Shown: in pieces, positions 46,737 through 58,521 of the stretch
How the letters are laid out: each line of letters opens with the position of its first letter
How positions within the stretch are numbered: position 1 is the first letter of the stretch
NCBI GenBank assembly: GCA_963848475.1
Contig: CAWKDW010000003.1
Location: 124,001 to 188,000, forward strand
Direction: 5' to 3'
Source of the DNA: Solirubrobacter sp963848475
GTDB taxonomy: Bacteria; Actinomycetota; Thermoleophilia; Solirubrobacterales; Solirubrobacteraceae
Length of the DNA: 64,000 nt
The notes under the pieces: model-generated
Seen by the model: the letters and a program-made list of their open reading frames with translations, nothing else
What the model was told of the DNA's origin: nothing
Database searches by the model: none
Program-made: the position numbers and the translations under genes

Positions 46737-49466
<2,730 letters not shown>

Positions 49467-49499
49467 CCCTGCGTTCCTCTGCTCGACCCACTGTGACCG

Positions 49500-49856
49500 C
49501 TAGCCGTTCGCGATGACTAGGACTTGACCCGGAAACATCACCATCAGCGTCGGGCACGGAACCGGCACGCCGTCCGTGATCCCGGGAACCGACGGATTGC
49601 CCAGCATCGCCGGCTTGCCGCCGATCATGACCTTGGTCGAGATCGACGCCATCGGCACGGGCAGCACGGTGCTCGTCGTGCACGGTTTGCTGGCCGGAGT
49701 CGGCGGCACGGGACACGTCGTCGGGTTGCCCGAGATGTCCCCCGCACACAGCGCCGGCGACCCGCCGACCATCACCTTCGTCTGCTTCGGCATCAAGACG
49801 ACCGGCCCGGCATGGCAGCAGGTGATCTGGGCAGAAACGTTGACGAGCGGTGGCAT
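49500..49856 (-). CDS. PAAR-like spike-tip protein (Pvc10-like)
   Basis: 118 residues with two PAAR-type turns, VMVGGSPALCAGDISG and VMIGGKPAMLGNPSV, and several cysteines (TCC, CAGD, TCP, PCTT, PCP) suited to metal binding at the tip. PAAR proteins cap VgrG-like spikes. It is transcribed against the main CIS operon, together with the kinase, and diverges from the LuxR regulator. GTG and TTG alternatives are unlikely because MPPLVNVSAQITC is a typical start. Confidence 0.82.
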   Translation of the reverse strand: MPPLVNVSAQITCCHAGPVVLMPKQTKVMVGGSPALCAGDISGNPTTCPVPPTPASKPCTTSTVLPVPMASISTKVMIGGKPAMLGNPSVPGITDGVPVPCPTLMVMFPGQVLVIANG

Positions 49857-49926
49857 AGGCCTTTCCTAACGATGAGGCTCCGCGTAGTATCGCCAGAGTC
49901 TCGCCTGCCAGCAACCACTCCCAGGG

Positions 49927-50550
49927 ATGAAGCTCTTCGTCCTCGACACCCACACGATCTATCGCCGGGGCCTCGTGGCGTGTCTGGACCTCCTCGAGGA
50001 GGTCGAGTCGGTCGCCGAGGCAGAGCGCGTGCGCGACGCCTGGGAGCACCCTGCGCTGTTCACGACCGACCTCGTATTGATGGATCCGGCGCTGCCGGGC
50101 GGCGGCGATTTCGTCGCCGCCGTGCGCGAGGCGACCGGCGCGCGCGTGATCGTCTGCGCGTCCGACAGTGGACAGGACGCCGCGATCTCCGCGCTGCAGG
50201 CGGGAGCGGTCGGCTACTTGCCGAAGGCGGAGCTGACGCCCGAGACGCTCGCGAGCGCGGTCCGCGCCGCGGCCAACGGCAGCTCGGTGATGACGCCCGA
50301 CCTGCTCGGCCAGCTGCTCGCCAAGCTTCCCGACAGCGCCGACGCCCGTCCCGCCGCCGCCCGCCTGACCGACCGCGAGCAGCAGGTCCTGACGCTGATC
50401 GCCGCCGGGCATCCGACCCGCGAAGTGGCGCTCGAACTCTCCTACTCCGAGCGCACCGTCAAGAACGTGCTGCACGATGTCGTGACCAAGCTCAACGCGC
50501 GCAGCCGCTCACAGGCGGTCGCCTTCGCCGTTCGCGAGGGTCTCATCTGA
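49927..50550 (+). CDS. NarL/LuxR-type response regulator
   Basis: 207 residues. Receiver domain 1-115 with Asp53 (LVLMDPALPG) as phospho-acceptor, but only one acidic residue (Asp7) after strand 1. LuxR-type HTH at about 145-200 (LTDREQQVLTLIAAGHPTRE, SERTVKNVLHDVVTKL). No histidine kinase gene is adjacent. A possible promoter TTTCCT-N17-TAGTAT (49862-49890) lies upstream. Placed at the end of the CIS locus and divergent from the PAAR-kinase pair, it is the best candidate for its transcriptional regulator. Confidence 0.88.
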   Translation: MKLFVLDTHTIYRRGLVACLDLLEEVESVAEAERVRDAWEHPALFTTDLVLMDPALPGGGDFVAAVREATGARVIVCASDSGQDAAISALQAGAVGYLPKAELTPETLASAVRAAANGSSVMTPDLLGQLLAKLPDSADARPAAARLTDREQQVLTLIAAGHPTREVALELSYSERTVKNVLHDVVTKLNARSRSQAVAFAVREGLI

Positions 50551-50605
50551 AGTCCCGCCGATCGGGTAGGGAGCCTGACACGGTGCCCGATCCCGATTTG
50601 TTCGC

Positions 50606-51679
50606 ATGCTGACGACCGTCGAGCCCCTGCTCGAAGACCGGCGCATGGTCATCTGCGCCGGCTCCGGCGGAGTCGGCAAGACGACGACCGCCGCGGCCGT
50701 CGCACTTGGTCTCGCCGAGCGCGGCAAGCGCGTCGCGGTGGTGACGATCGACCCCGCGAAGCGCCTGGCCAACGCGCTCGGGCTCGAGGAACTCGACAAC
50801 GAGCCGCGCAAGGTCGACCTCGATCTGCCGGGCGAGCTGTGGGCGATGATGCTCGATTCCAAGCGCACGTTCGATCAGCTGATCGAGCACCTCGCGCCCG
50901 ACGAGCGCACGCGCGACGAGGTGCTGGCGAACCGGATCTACCAGCAGCTCTCGAGCGCGGTCGCCGGCTCGCAGGAGTTCACCGCGATCGCCAAGCTCTA
51001 CGAGCTCGACCGCGACGGCAACTACGACGTGATCGTGCTCGACACGCCGCCCTCGCGCAACGCGCTCGACTTCCTCGACGCCCCCGACCGGCTGACCCGC
51101 TTCTTCCAGGGCCGGGCGATCCGCCTCTTCATGCGACCCGCGGGCATCTCGGGACGCATCCTCGGCCGCGGCACGGGCATGGTCTTCGGCGTGCTCCAGC
51201 GCGTCACCGGCGTCGACCTCCTGCGCGACCTGTCGGTCTTCTTCCGCTCGCTCGGCGGCATGATCGACGGCTTCACCGAGCGCGCCGCCCGCGTCGGCGC
51301 GCTGCTCGAGGACCCGGCCACGACGTTCCTGATCGTCACCGCCCCGCGCCACGATCCGGTCGAGGAGGCGATCTTCTTCCACCGCAAGCTGCGCGAGGCC
51401 GGGATGCCGTTCGGCGGGCTCGTGATCAACCGCGTGCACCAGCCGCCCGACGACCGGTTGCCGGTCGCCGTCGCCGCCGACCTCGGCCCGGCGCTGGCGG
51501 AGCGCGTCACGGTCGCGACGGGCGAGCTGGCCGCGCTCGCCGCTCGCGACGCCACGAACGTCGCGCGGCTGCGCGAGGAGCTCGGGGACCCGCCGACGAT
51601 CCTGATTCCCGAGCTCGAGGAGGACGTCCACGACATGGACGGCCTCGCGCTCGTGCGCTCGCACCTCTTCGCGAGCTGA
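50606..51679 (+). CDS. ArsA/GET3-family ATPase
   Basis: 357 residues. P-loop GSGGVGKTTT (20-29), then VVTIDPAKRLANALG and the Walker B-like VIVLDTPPSRNALDFLD. ArsA/GET3 ATPases energise arsenite efflux or deliver membrane proteins, but actinobacterial copies far from arsenic genes have unknown roles. No arsB or arsR is adjacent and the metal-binding cysteines of ArsA are absent, so arsenite transport is unlikely. Only 55 bases separate it from the response regulator. Confidence 0.85.
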   Translation: MLTTVEPLLEDRRMVICAGSGGVGKTTTAAAVALGLAERGKRVAVVTIDPAKRLANALGLEELDNEPRKVDLDLPGELWAMMLDSKRTFDQLIEHLAPDERTRDEVLANRIYQQLSSAVAGSQEFTAIAKLYELDRDGNYDVIVLDTPPSRNALDFLDAPDRLTRFFQGRAIRLFMRPAGISGRILGRGTGMVFGVLQRVTGVDLLRDLSVFFRSLGGMIDGFTERAARVGALLEDPATTFLIVTAPRHDPVEEAIFFHRKLREAGMPFGGLVINRVHQPPDDRLPVAVAADLGPALAERVTVATGELAALAARDATNVARLREELGDPPTILIPELEEDVHDMDGLALVRSHLFAS

Positions 51680-51694
51680 TCCCGCGCGGGTCCG

Positions 51695-52936
51695 TCAAGC
51701 GGCGGCGGGCGCTTCCGGTACTTCGCGCAAGTCGTCCGCGACCCGCCGCAGCGCGGGGTCGAGGTGGCCGCAGAGCACGTCGCGCAGCACGGCGCGCAGG
51801 CAGCCGCCGAGCTCGTCGACGAGCGCGTCGACCTCCATGCCCGGCCGTACGAAGCCGGCCATGGCCGCGCGCTCGAGCGAGATCGCCTCGCGCACCCGGG
51901 CCTCGAGCCGCGGGCGATCGTGCGCCTCGGCGCAGATCGAGGAGAGGCGCTCGGCCGCGCCGTCGTAGCCGGTGCTGTCGACATCGGCGAACAGTGCGCG
52001 GGCCGCGAGCAGCCAGTCCGTGAGGGCCTCGACGGCTCCGCTGCGCTCGCAGCCGAGCTCGAAGCGCCGCAGCGCCCAGGCCAGTTCACCGGCGCGCGGG
52101 GTGCGGCGGGACACGAGCCCGCAGAACGCGCGCAGGGGGTCCTCCTCCTCGCAGCTGAGCAGGCAGTCCCCGGCCGCGCGGCGCAGGCCGCTGGCGAGCG
52201 GGATCGCCATCCACTGGCTGCCGTCGGTGCGAGCCCAGGCCGTCGGGCCGAGTGAGGGCTCGGCGTCGTCCCACAGCCGCAGCGCGGTCTGCAGGCGGCG
52301 CAGCCGCCGTCCGGCGGTCGCGAGCGCGCGCCCGTCGCCGGCGGCGGTCTCGAGCGCGAGCACCGCGACGGTCGCATGCGGGTCATCCGCCAGACCGGTC
52401 GGTGCATCGACGAGCGTCGTCGCGCGCACGAGCGACAGCCCGTCGCCGAGCGACACTTCCTCGGACTCGATGACCAGCCCCTCGACCAGCGTGACCACGA
52501 CCGACAGCGAGCAGTCGGCGTACGCGACCTCCTCGAGCTCGTTGTAGGCGGCCCGGAAGCGCTCGGCCTCATAGACGAAATCGGTGGCGTCGGCCCACAC
52601 CGCGGCGAGGAACGCCTGCAGCGCGCAATCGGCGAGCGTGCGCGGATCGCCGGCGGGCACACGGCGGCCGCGGCGCTGCAGGTACGCGGGCAGATCGGGC
52701 AGCGTCGTCAGGCCCTGCGCCGCCGCCGGATAGGACGGCAGCCGCGAGAGCATCCCGATCCGCTGAGCGATGAAGCGACCGGTCAGCGGGCGATAGCAGT
52801 ACAGCGGGGCCGAGCGCGTCGGCGTCGCGTCGAGCTCGAAGGGAATCTCGGCGCCGCCGGCCACCTCCTCGGCCAACTGCCAGGCGGCTTCCTCGACGAA
52901 GGCCGCGAGTGAGTCATGCAGCGCCCGGTTGTGCAT
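51695..52936 (-). CDS. unknown protein, 413 aa
   Basis: Intact, helical, acidic and Leu/Ala-rich, without signal peptide, membrane segment or catalytic motif that I recognise. The middle part has DCLLSCEEEDPLRAFCGLV with three cysteines. It converges with the ArsA-like gene (15 bases apart). ATG start at 52936; a GC-rich folded region precedes it. Probably cytoplasmic; role unknown. Confidence 0.68.
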   Translation of the reverse strand: MHNRALHDSLAAFVEEAAWQLAEEVAGGAEIPFELDATPTRSAPLYCYRPLTGRFIAQRIGMLSRLPSYPAAAQGLTTLPDLPAYLQRRGRRVPAGDPRTLADCALQAFLAAVWADATDFVYEAERFRAAYNELEEVAYADCSLSVVVTLVEGLVIESEEVSLGDGLSLVRATTLVDAPTGLADDPHATVAVLALETAAGDGRALATAGRRLRRLQTALRLWDDAEPSLGPTAWARTDGSQWMAIPLASGLRRAAGDCLLSCEEEDPLRAFCGLVSRRTPRAGELAWALRRFELGCERSGAVEALTDWLLAARALFADVDSTGYDGAAERLSSICAEAHDRPRLEARVREAISLERAAMAGFVRPGMEVDALVDELGGCLRAVLRDVLCGHLDPALRRVADDLREVPEAPAAA

Positions 52937-53012
52937 GCGCTGCCGATTCGCCGCAGGCTCACGCCCTCCTGCCGGAGCACGTGCGATTGCATCAAGAGGT
53001 TCGGACGGAATC

Positions 53013-53066
53013 GCGACGCTCGCCCCGCCAGGCTCGCGTCGCAGGAAGGACTCGCCTGGCGGCTCG
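53013..53066 (-). promoter_or_regulatory. overlapping stems in the gap downstream of the HxlR gene
   Basis: GCGACGC (53013-53019) pairs with GCGTCGC (53036-53042), and CCGCCAGGC (53025-53033) pairs with GCCTGGCGG (53054-53062). The arms interleave, so the stems are alternative or form a pseudoknot. Sitting between two minus-strand genes, they may end the HxlR transcript. The right arm overlaps the 17-nt repeat at 53050-53066 that also occurs at 33372. Confidence 0.35.
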
Positions 53067-53080
53067 TTCCCTGCGGGTCG

Positions 53081-53440
53081 CTACGCAGCCACCGGTTCCG
53101 CCGCCGCTTCGGGCGCTCTCGCGCACGAGCCGGTCGCGCCGAGCCACTCGGCGCCGTAGGTCCGCATCGAGTCGATGATCGGGACGAGCGCCATGCCCTT
53201 CTCGGTCAGCACGTACTCCACGCGCGGCGGCACCTCGGGGAAGGTGCTGCGGCAGAGGATGCCCTCTTCTTCGAGCGCGCGCAGGCGCAACGACAGCGTG
53301 CGCGGGGAGATTCCGCCGAGCGAGCGCTCGAGCTCGCAGAAGCGCGAGCGGCCCTCCGAGAGATCACGGACGATCAGCAGCGTCCACTTACCGCAGACGA
53401 TCTCGGCGGTGCGACAGACTGGGCAATCGGGATCCGGCAT
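53081..53440 (-). CDS. HxlR-family winged-helix transcriptional regulator
   Basis: 119 residues; CPVCRTAEIVCGKWTLLIVRDL and FCELERSLGGISPRTLSLRL are the classical HxlR/MarR-like HTH features. Cysteines at about 6, 9 and 16 could sense oxidants or electrophiles, as in HypR/YodB. No adjacent target gene is obvious. The C-terminus ends in a disordered Ala-rich tail. Confidence 0.88.
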   Translation of the reverse strand: MPDPDCPVCRTAEIVCGKWTLLIVRDLSEGRSRFCELERSLGGISPRTLSLRLRALEEEGILCRSTFPEVPPRVEYVLTEKGMALVPIIDSMRTYGAEWLGATGSCARAPEAAAEPVAA

Positions 53441-53485
53441 CGATTACCCAGTTTAGCCGCAAAGCTTCACGAACTGAAGTGACGG

Positions 53486-54691
53486 TTAGAACGTGATGCC
53501 CGGCGGCGGCGCCGAGGGCGGCGGCGGCCCGGCCGGCGCGGGAGTCGCGACACCGGCGGGGACGGCCGGTTCAGCCGTGGGCTCGGCTTCGGTGTGCGCG
53601 GAGAGATCGGCGATGGGGCCGCTCGCGGCGACCATCAGCTTGAAATCGTGCGGCGAGGTCGCGGCCCGCATCGCCTCTTCGTAGGTGATACGGCCGGCGT
53701 GCAGGTGGCGCAGCAGGTGCTGGTCGAACGTCTGCATCCCGTAGTAGCCGCCCTCGGCGACGACCTCGGGGAGCTGGCCCGTCAGCTTCGGGTCCAGGAT
53801 CATGTCGTGGACGCGGCCGGTCATGACCATGATCTCGCAGCAGGCGACGCGGCCGTGGCCGTCGGCGGTCTTGACGAGGCGCTGGGAGACGATGCCCTTC
53901 AGCGTGCCGGCGATCATCGCGCGGGCCTGCTGCTGCTGATGGGGCGGGAAGAAGTCGATGATGCGGTTGACGGTCTCCGACGCGTCGACCGTGTGCAACG
54001 TGGAGAGGACGAGGTGGCCGGTCTCGGCGGCCGACAGCGCGGTGTGCACCGTCTCCTCGTCGCGCATCTCGCCGACCAGGATCACGTCCGGGTCCTGGCG
54101 CAGGACGCGCCGCAGGGCGCGCTTGAAGGACGCCGTGTCCTGGCCGACCTCGCGCTGGTTGATGATGCTGTTGCGGTCGCGGTGCAGGAACTCGATCGGG
54201 TCCTCGATCGTGACGATGTGCTTCTGCATCGTCCGGTTCATGTGGTCGATCATCGCCGCGAGCGTGGTCGACTTGCCGGAGCCGGTGGTGCCGGTCAGCA
54301 GGATGATCCCGCGCTCCTGGTTGGCGAGCGTCGTGACCGCGTCGGGCAGGCCCAGCTCGTCGACGGACTTGATCACGACCGGGATCGCGCGCATCACGAT
54401 CGAGACCGAGCCGCGCTGCAGGAAGGCGTTGACGCGGAAGCGCCCGAGGCCTTCGACCGAGTAGGAGAAGTCGACCTCGTTCTCGGCGTCGAACTCGCTG
54501 ACCTTCTCCGGGTCGAGCAGCATCTGCGCCAGCGCCTGGCGCGTGTCCTCGGGGAACAGCCGCTCGGTGCCGGCGATCGGCTCGAGGTGGCCGTGCAGAC
54601 GGATGAGCGGGTACGCGGGGACCTTCAGGTGGAGGTCGGAGCCCTCAGCCGCGATGAGATAGCGCAGCGCGTGATCGAGATCGAAAGCCAT
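53486..54691 (-). CDS. pilT: type IV pilus twitching ATPase PilT
   Basis: 401 residues. N-terminal PAS-like domain to about 115; Walker A GTTGSGKST (134-142), Asp box EDPIEF (163-168), Walker B VILVGEMRD (203-211) and His box ETGHLVLSTLHT (223-234). PilT hexamers power pilus retraction. The last about 45 residues are a Pro/Ala tail absent from standard PilT. No other pilus genes are adjacent, though the prepilin-like gene at 19023 is in the window. Confidence 0.92.
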   Translation of the reverse strand: MAFDLDHALRYLIAAEGSDLHLKVPAYPLIRLHGHLEPIAGTERLFPEDTRQALAQMLLDPEKVSEFDAENEVDFSYSVEGLGRFRVNAFLQRGSVSIVMRAIPVVIKSVDELGLPDAVTTLANQERGIILLTGTTGSGKSTTLAAMIDHMNRTMQKHIVTIEDPIEFLHRDRNSIINQREVGQDTASFKRALRRVLRQDPDVILVGEMRDEETVHTALSAAETGHLVLSTLHTVDASETVNRIIDFFPPHQQQQARAMIAGTLKGIVSQRLVKTADGHGRVACCEIMVMTGRVHDMILDPKLTGQLPEVVAEGGYYGMQTFDQHLLRHLHAGRITYEEAMRAATSPHDFKLMVAASGPIADLSAHTEAEPTAEPAVPAGVATPAPAGPPPPSAPPPGITF

Positions 54692-54766
54692 ACAAGGCCT
54701 TCATCGGCCCTCGGCCAGAAGGTCTTGAGCGCTCCGCACTCGTCTGGCCACCGACGGTCGCTACGA

Positions 54767-54789
54767 GCCGCTCGCCTGAGACGAGCGGC
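54767..54789 (-). terminator. hairpin downstream of the primary sigma factor gene
   Basis: GCCGCTCG pairs with CGAGCGGC across a seven-base loop, about 42 bases after the sigma factor stop. A second short hairpin, ATGAGC-TTC-GCTCAT (54820-54834), spans the stop itself. No U-tract. Together they probably separate the transcript from pilT. Confidence 0.45.
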
Positions 54790-54830
54790 CCAAGCGTTTC
54801 AGGCGATCAACGACGTGCGATGAGCTTCGC

Positions 54831-55931
54831 TCATGCGACGTCGCGGAGCTTCTGAGCCTCGGCGAGGCTCTGGAGCTTCTTGAGCGACTGATTCTCGATC
54901 TGGCGGATGCGCTCGCGCGTGACGTTGAACGTCCGCCCGACCTCGTCGAGCGTGCGCGGGTGCTCTCCGCCGAGCCCGTACCGCAGCTCGAGCACGCGGC
55001 GCTCGCGGTAGGAGAGGTTCTCCAGCGCCTCGCGCAGCGCTTCCTTGGTCAGGATCTCCGCGGCCCGCTCGTAGGGGGACTCCGCCCGTTCGTCGGCGAT
55101 GAACTGACCGAACTCGGACTCCTCCTCGTCGCCGACCGGCTTCTCGAGCGAGACCGGCGCCTGGGCGGAGCGCTTGATCGAGTCGACCTCCTCCGGATCG
55201 ATGCCGGTGACCTCGGCGATCTCCTCGGGGGTGGGTTCACGGCCGAGCTCGGTGACGAGCTTGCGCTCGGCGCGGCCGATCTTGTTGAGCTTCTCGACGA
55301 CGTGGACCGGGATCCGGATGGTCCGAGCCTTGTCGGCGAGCGCGCGAGCGATCGCCTGGCGGATCCACCACGTCGCGTAGGTCGAGAACTTGAAGCCCTT
55401 GCGGTAGTCGAACTTCTCCGCCGCGCGAACGAGACCGAGCGTCCCCTCCTGGATCAGATCCAGGAACGGCAGGCCTTGGTTTCGGTAGTTCTTGGCGATG
55501 GAGACGACGAGCCGCAGGTTGGACTCGACCATCTTCTGCTTGGCGTCCAGATCGCCACGCTCGATGCGACGAGCGAGGTCGACCTCTTCCTGGGCGGTGA
55601 GCAGGCGTACCTTGCCGATGTCCTTCAGGAACAACTGAAGGGAATCGGTGGTCATGTCCGGCTTGAGGTCGATCGTCGCCTTCGCCTTGCGACGACCGCG
55701 CTTGTCCGGCGCGCGATCTTCCTGCCCGGCCGCCAGCGCCGGGTCGATCTCTTCGACCAGTTCGATCTCAGAGCGCTCGAAAAATGCGTGCAGTTCTTCG
55801 AGGTCGCCCTCGTCGACGTCCTGCTCGGACAGCGCCGTCGTGATCTCGGCAAACGTGAGAACGCCGACCTGCTGACCCTTGAGGATCAGCCCTTTGACTT
55901 CTTCGAGTTCTTGCAGATCCACAACAGACAT
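54831..55931 (-). CDS. rpoD: primary RNA polymerase sigma factor (RpoD/SigA)
   Basis: 366 residues. Region 1.1-like N-terminus, 1.2 (TTDSLQLFLKDIGKVRLLTA), the invariant core 2.1-2.4 (GLVRAAEKFDYRKGFKFSTY, ATWWIRQAIARALADK), region 3 (LGREPTPEEIAEVTGIDPEE) and 4.2 HTH ending RERIRQIENQSLKKL. This is the housekeeping factor expected to read promoters such as that at 15631-15660. A TATATC on the minus strand at 55978-55983 may be its own -10 element. Confidence 0.95.
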   Translation of the reverse strand: MSVVDLQELEEVKGLILKGQQVGVLTFAEITTALSEQDVDEGDLEELHAFFERSEIELVEEIDPALAAGQEDRAPDKRGRRKAKATIDLKPDMTTDSLQLFLKDIGKVRLLTAQEEVDLARRIERGDLDAKQKMVESNLRLVVSIAKNYRNQGLPFLDLIQEGTLGLVRAAEKFDYRKGFKFSTYATWWIRQAIARALADKARTIRIPVHVVEKLNKIGRAERKLVTELGREPTPEEIAEVTGIDPEEVDSIKRSAQAPVSLEKPVGDEEESEFGQFIADERAESPYERAAEILTKEALREALENLSYRERRVLELRYGLGGEHPRTLDEVGRTFNVTRERIRQIENQSLKKLQSLAEAQKLRDVA

Positions 55932-56192
55932 GGATGTCCCGTTCTAGCGAGGCTCCCGTGAGAGCCGGGCCTTTCTGGATATATGTGCCTGGCGACCGGC
56001 TAAGGGCGATTGGACCACCCTCCCGACGGCCGTCGAGGCTGAGTCTAGGCGCTGCGATTGTCGACTTCCACCCGCAGTTTTCGGCCGGTCCGATATCCGG
56101 CGCTGCGCAACGGTGCGCGATGCGATGGTGGGGCGTCACCACGCATTGTCGCAGGCGAAGCTTCACCGTTGCAGGCGTACACTCGACCGTCG
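55932..56192. other. 261-base intergenic region between rpoD and a basic protein gene
   Basis: The divergent region holds a minus-strand TATATC (55978-55983) about 47 bases before rpoD and a plus-strand TACACT (56178-56183) nine bases before the ATG at 56193. I see no RNA gene, clear repeat or open frame with coding character in it. Confidence 0.4.
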
Positions 56193-56719
56193 ATGGCGGA
56201 CAAGGCCGCGAAGCCCAAGAGCAAGGCCGAACGCGACAGCATCGGCGTGCTCGGGACGCTGCCCGCGAGTCGCCCCGATCGGATCGGCCGGCCGCGCCGC
56301 GGAGAGGCGAAGCCGGCGGCCGCGAAACCGCGCGCGAAGTCCGCGGCCGCGACGGCGAAGGCCGCCGCGAAGCCGAAGGCCAAGGCCGCCGCGGAAGCCG
56401 AAGGCGAAGCGCCGAAGCCGAAGCCGGTGCCGAAGGCGAATGCGGCGCCGAAGCCGAAGCCGAAGGCGCGCAGCCGCGTCGCGCCGCGCCGCGACCGACG
56501 ACCACTTCGCGCAAGCCCGCCGCCGTGCGCCCCGCCTCACCGCCGCTCACCGCCCGCCGCGTCACGGACGGCCCGCCGCCCAAGCCGCTCGCCCCGCCCA
56601 CCGGCACCGAGCTCGTGACGACGTCGATCCGCGCGGCCGGCGAACTCGCCCAGATCGGCTTCACGCTCGGCGGTCATGCGCTCAAGCGGGCGGTGGACCG
56701 GATCCCGCGGCCTAAGTGA
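56193..56719 (+). CDS. Lys/Ala/Pro-rich basic protein, histone-like tail (frameshifted)
   Basis: About 175 residues. The first 105 are extremely rich in Lys, Ala and Pro (AKPKSKAERD, AAKPKAKAAAEAEGEAPKPK), like the tails of actinobacterial HU or histone H1-like proteins. The C-terminal segment (ELVTTSIRAAGELAQIGFTL) is a conserved-looking amphipathic helix. The frame changes near 56480 within the basic repeats. It may bind DNA or anionic polymers. It converges with and overlaps the MerR-DICT gene by eight bases. Confidence 0.6.
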
Positions 56720-57569
56720 CCGAAGGCCTGACGCCGCCCTGCGCCCCCGCCTCGTCCAGGTACCCGATCATCCGGTTCGTGAGCGCCGTGAGGCCCGGCA
56801 CCGGCGCCTCGACGGCCAGCGGGCGGTCGGCGAGGATCGCGAGCAGCCGCTCGGACCACTCCGGCGCCGATCGCGCCGCGAGCGCGGCGCCGACCTGGGC
56901 GGCGCGGCGAACGATCGCCGCGTCCATCGTCCAGACCGCCTCGAAGTTGCGCTCGCCCGAACGCTCGGGTGTCTCCCAGCCGACAAGACAGGCGGCGTAG
57001 CCCGGGGCGTCGACGATCACGGCCCACTCGTGGCCGAGCGCGTCGGCCGTCGTGATCGGGATCTCCGCCGGCGCGTCCTCGCCGCCGACGTGTACGGCAG
57101 GGAAGGTGGCGAACACACCGACCGCGTCGGCGACGTGCGCCAGGCGCCGGTAGCGGTGCTCGACGGCGCGGTAGTTGGCCTCGTCCTGGAAGGCGCCGAT
57201 CACGACCGGCCCGGCTGCGCGCGCCATCGCCTCCTCCTCGATCGCCCGCGAGAGCGCGATCAGCGTCGGCCTGCGCAGCTTCTGCGGGCGCACCGGCGTC
57301 TCGCCCGAGGCGAGCGCGGCGAAGATCGACGGGCGGTCGGTCGAGCCCTCGAGCGAGCGCGCCCGATCGAGCGCCGCCGGCACCGAGAGCCCGCGGCTGC
57401 GGTACGCGACGACGCGCCGCAGCGCGACGACGTCCTCCTCGGTGTAGACGCGGTAGCCGGCCGCCGTGCGGGCGGGCTCGGGGAAGCCGTACCGCTGTTC
57501 CCACATGCGGATGGTCCCGGCGGCGACGCCGGTCTGCTCGGCCAGGTCTTTGATGGCGAGTTTCTTCAC
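56712..57569 (-). CDS. MerR-type regulator with C-terminal DICT domain
   Basis: 285 residues. The N-terminal MerR HTH (LAIKDLAEQTGVAAGTIRMW, EQRYGFPEPARTAAGYRVYT) is followed by a helix pair and a DICT sensory domain (about 110-265: LIALSRAIEEEAMARAAGPV, IGAFQDEANYRAVEHRY). DICT domains link to light or redox signalling in actinobacteria and cyanobacteria. GTG start at 57569, because the HTH begins immediately after. It diverges from the SDR gene at 57649, a likely target. Confidence 0.85.
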   Translation of the reverse strand: MKKLAIKDLAEQTGVAAGTIRMWEQRYGFPEPARTAAGYRVYTEEDVVALRRVVAYRSRGLSVPAALDRARSLEGSTDRPSIFAALASGETPVRPQKLRRPTLIALSRAIEEEAMARAAGPVVIGAFQDEANYRAVEHRYRRLAHVADAVGVFATFPAVHVGGEDAPAEIPITTADALGHEWAVIVDAPGYAACLVGWETPERSGERNFEAVWTMDAAIVRRAAQVGAALAARSAPEWSERLLAILADRPLAVEAPVPGLTALTNRMIGYLDEAGAQGGVRPSVT

Positions 57570-57648
57570 GGGGTCGTTCCGTGACAACCTACGGCGCCGC
57601 GCCCGATCGGGATTCCCATCCGCGCCAGTCGGGTAGCTCAGACCGTTC

Positions 57649-58521
57649 ATGCGCGAACCCGGCCCCATCCTCGTCACCGGCGCGACCGGCTACGTCGGCT
57701 CCAAGCTCGTGGACGAGCTGCAATCCCGCGGCCACACGGTCCGCACGCTCAGCCGCCGCGGCGCGGGCGGCGGCGATGCGCGCAAGGGCGACGTGCTGTC
57801 GGGCGACGGACTGCCCGAGGCGCTCGCGGGCGCCAAGACCGCGTACTACCTCGTGCACTCGATGGGCGGCCGCGGGGACTTCGCCGCCAAGGACCGCCAG
57901 GCGGCCGTCAACTTCGCCGAGGCCGCCGCGAACGCGGGCGTCGAGCGCGTCGTCTACCTCGGCGGGCTGGGCTCCGAGCACTCCGAGCACCTGCGCAGCC
58001 GCCACGAGGTCGCCCAGCTGCTGCGCGCGCGGCTGGGCGATCGCGGCTCGTCTACGTGCGCGCGGCGATGATCGTCGGCCCCGGCAGCGCGTCCTACGAC
58101 ATCCTCGAGCACCTCGTCAAGCGGCTGCCGGTGATGATCGTCCCGCGCTGGCTGGACACGAAGACGCAGCCGATCGCGCTCAGCGACGTCCTGCAAGCGC
58201 GCTGGCGGACGTGGCCGAGCGCGACGAGGCACCGGACGAGCTCCAGCTCGGAGGCTCCGAGGTCCTGACCTATCGTGAGATGATGCGCCGCGCCGCACCG
58301 CTCATGGGCCGCCGTCCTCCCGCTCGTCATCCGCGTCCCCGTCCTCACCCCGCGACTTTCGTCCTACTGGGTCGCCCTGGTGACCCCGGTCTCCCTACGG
58401 GATGATCAAGCCGCTCGTCGACGGCCTGGGCGCCGAGATGATCGTCGACCGCCCGCCGCCGGCCGGCCTCAACGACGAGCCGCTCGGCTTCGACGACTCG
58501 GTCCGGGCGGCGCTGGAATGA
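57649..58521 (+). CDS. NAD(P)-binding SDR/NmrA-type epimerase-like protein (frameshifted)
   Basis: About 290 residues in joined frames. N-terminal Rossmann motif GATGYVGSKL (residues 9-18), AYYLVHSMGGRGDF and VVYLGGLG, as in the atypical SDR (a5)/YbjT-like group. Breaks near 58045, 58200 and 58310; the last part (PPAGLNDEPLGFDDSVRAAL) matches the family's end. Substrate unknown. Couples to the next gene by ATGA. Confidence 0.75.

Noticed and set aside
50606..51679. An arsenite-efflux ATPase gene of an ars operon
   Set aside because: Neither arsB, arsR nor arsC is adjacent and the ArsA cysteine ligands are absent; only the ATPase family is supported.
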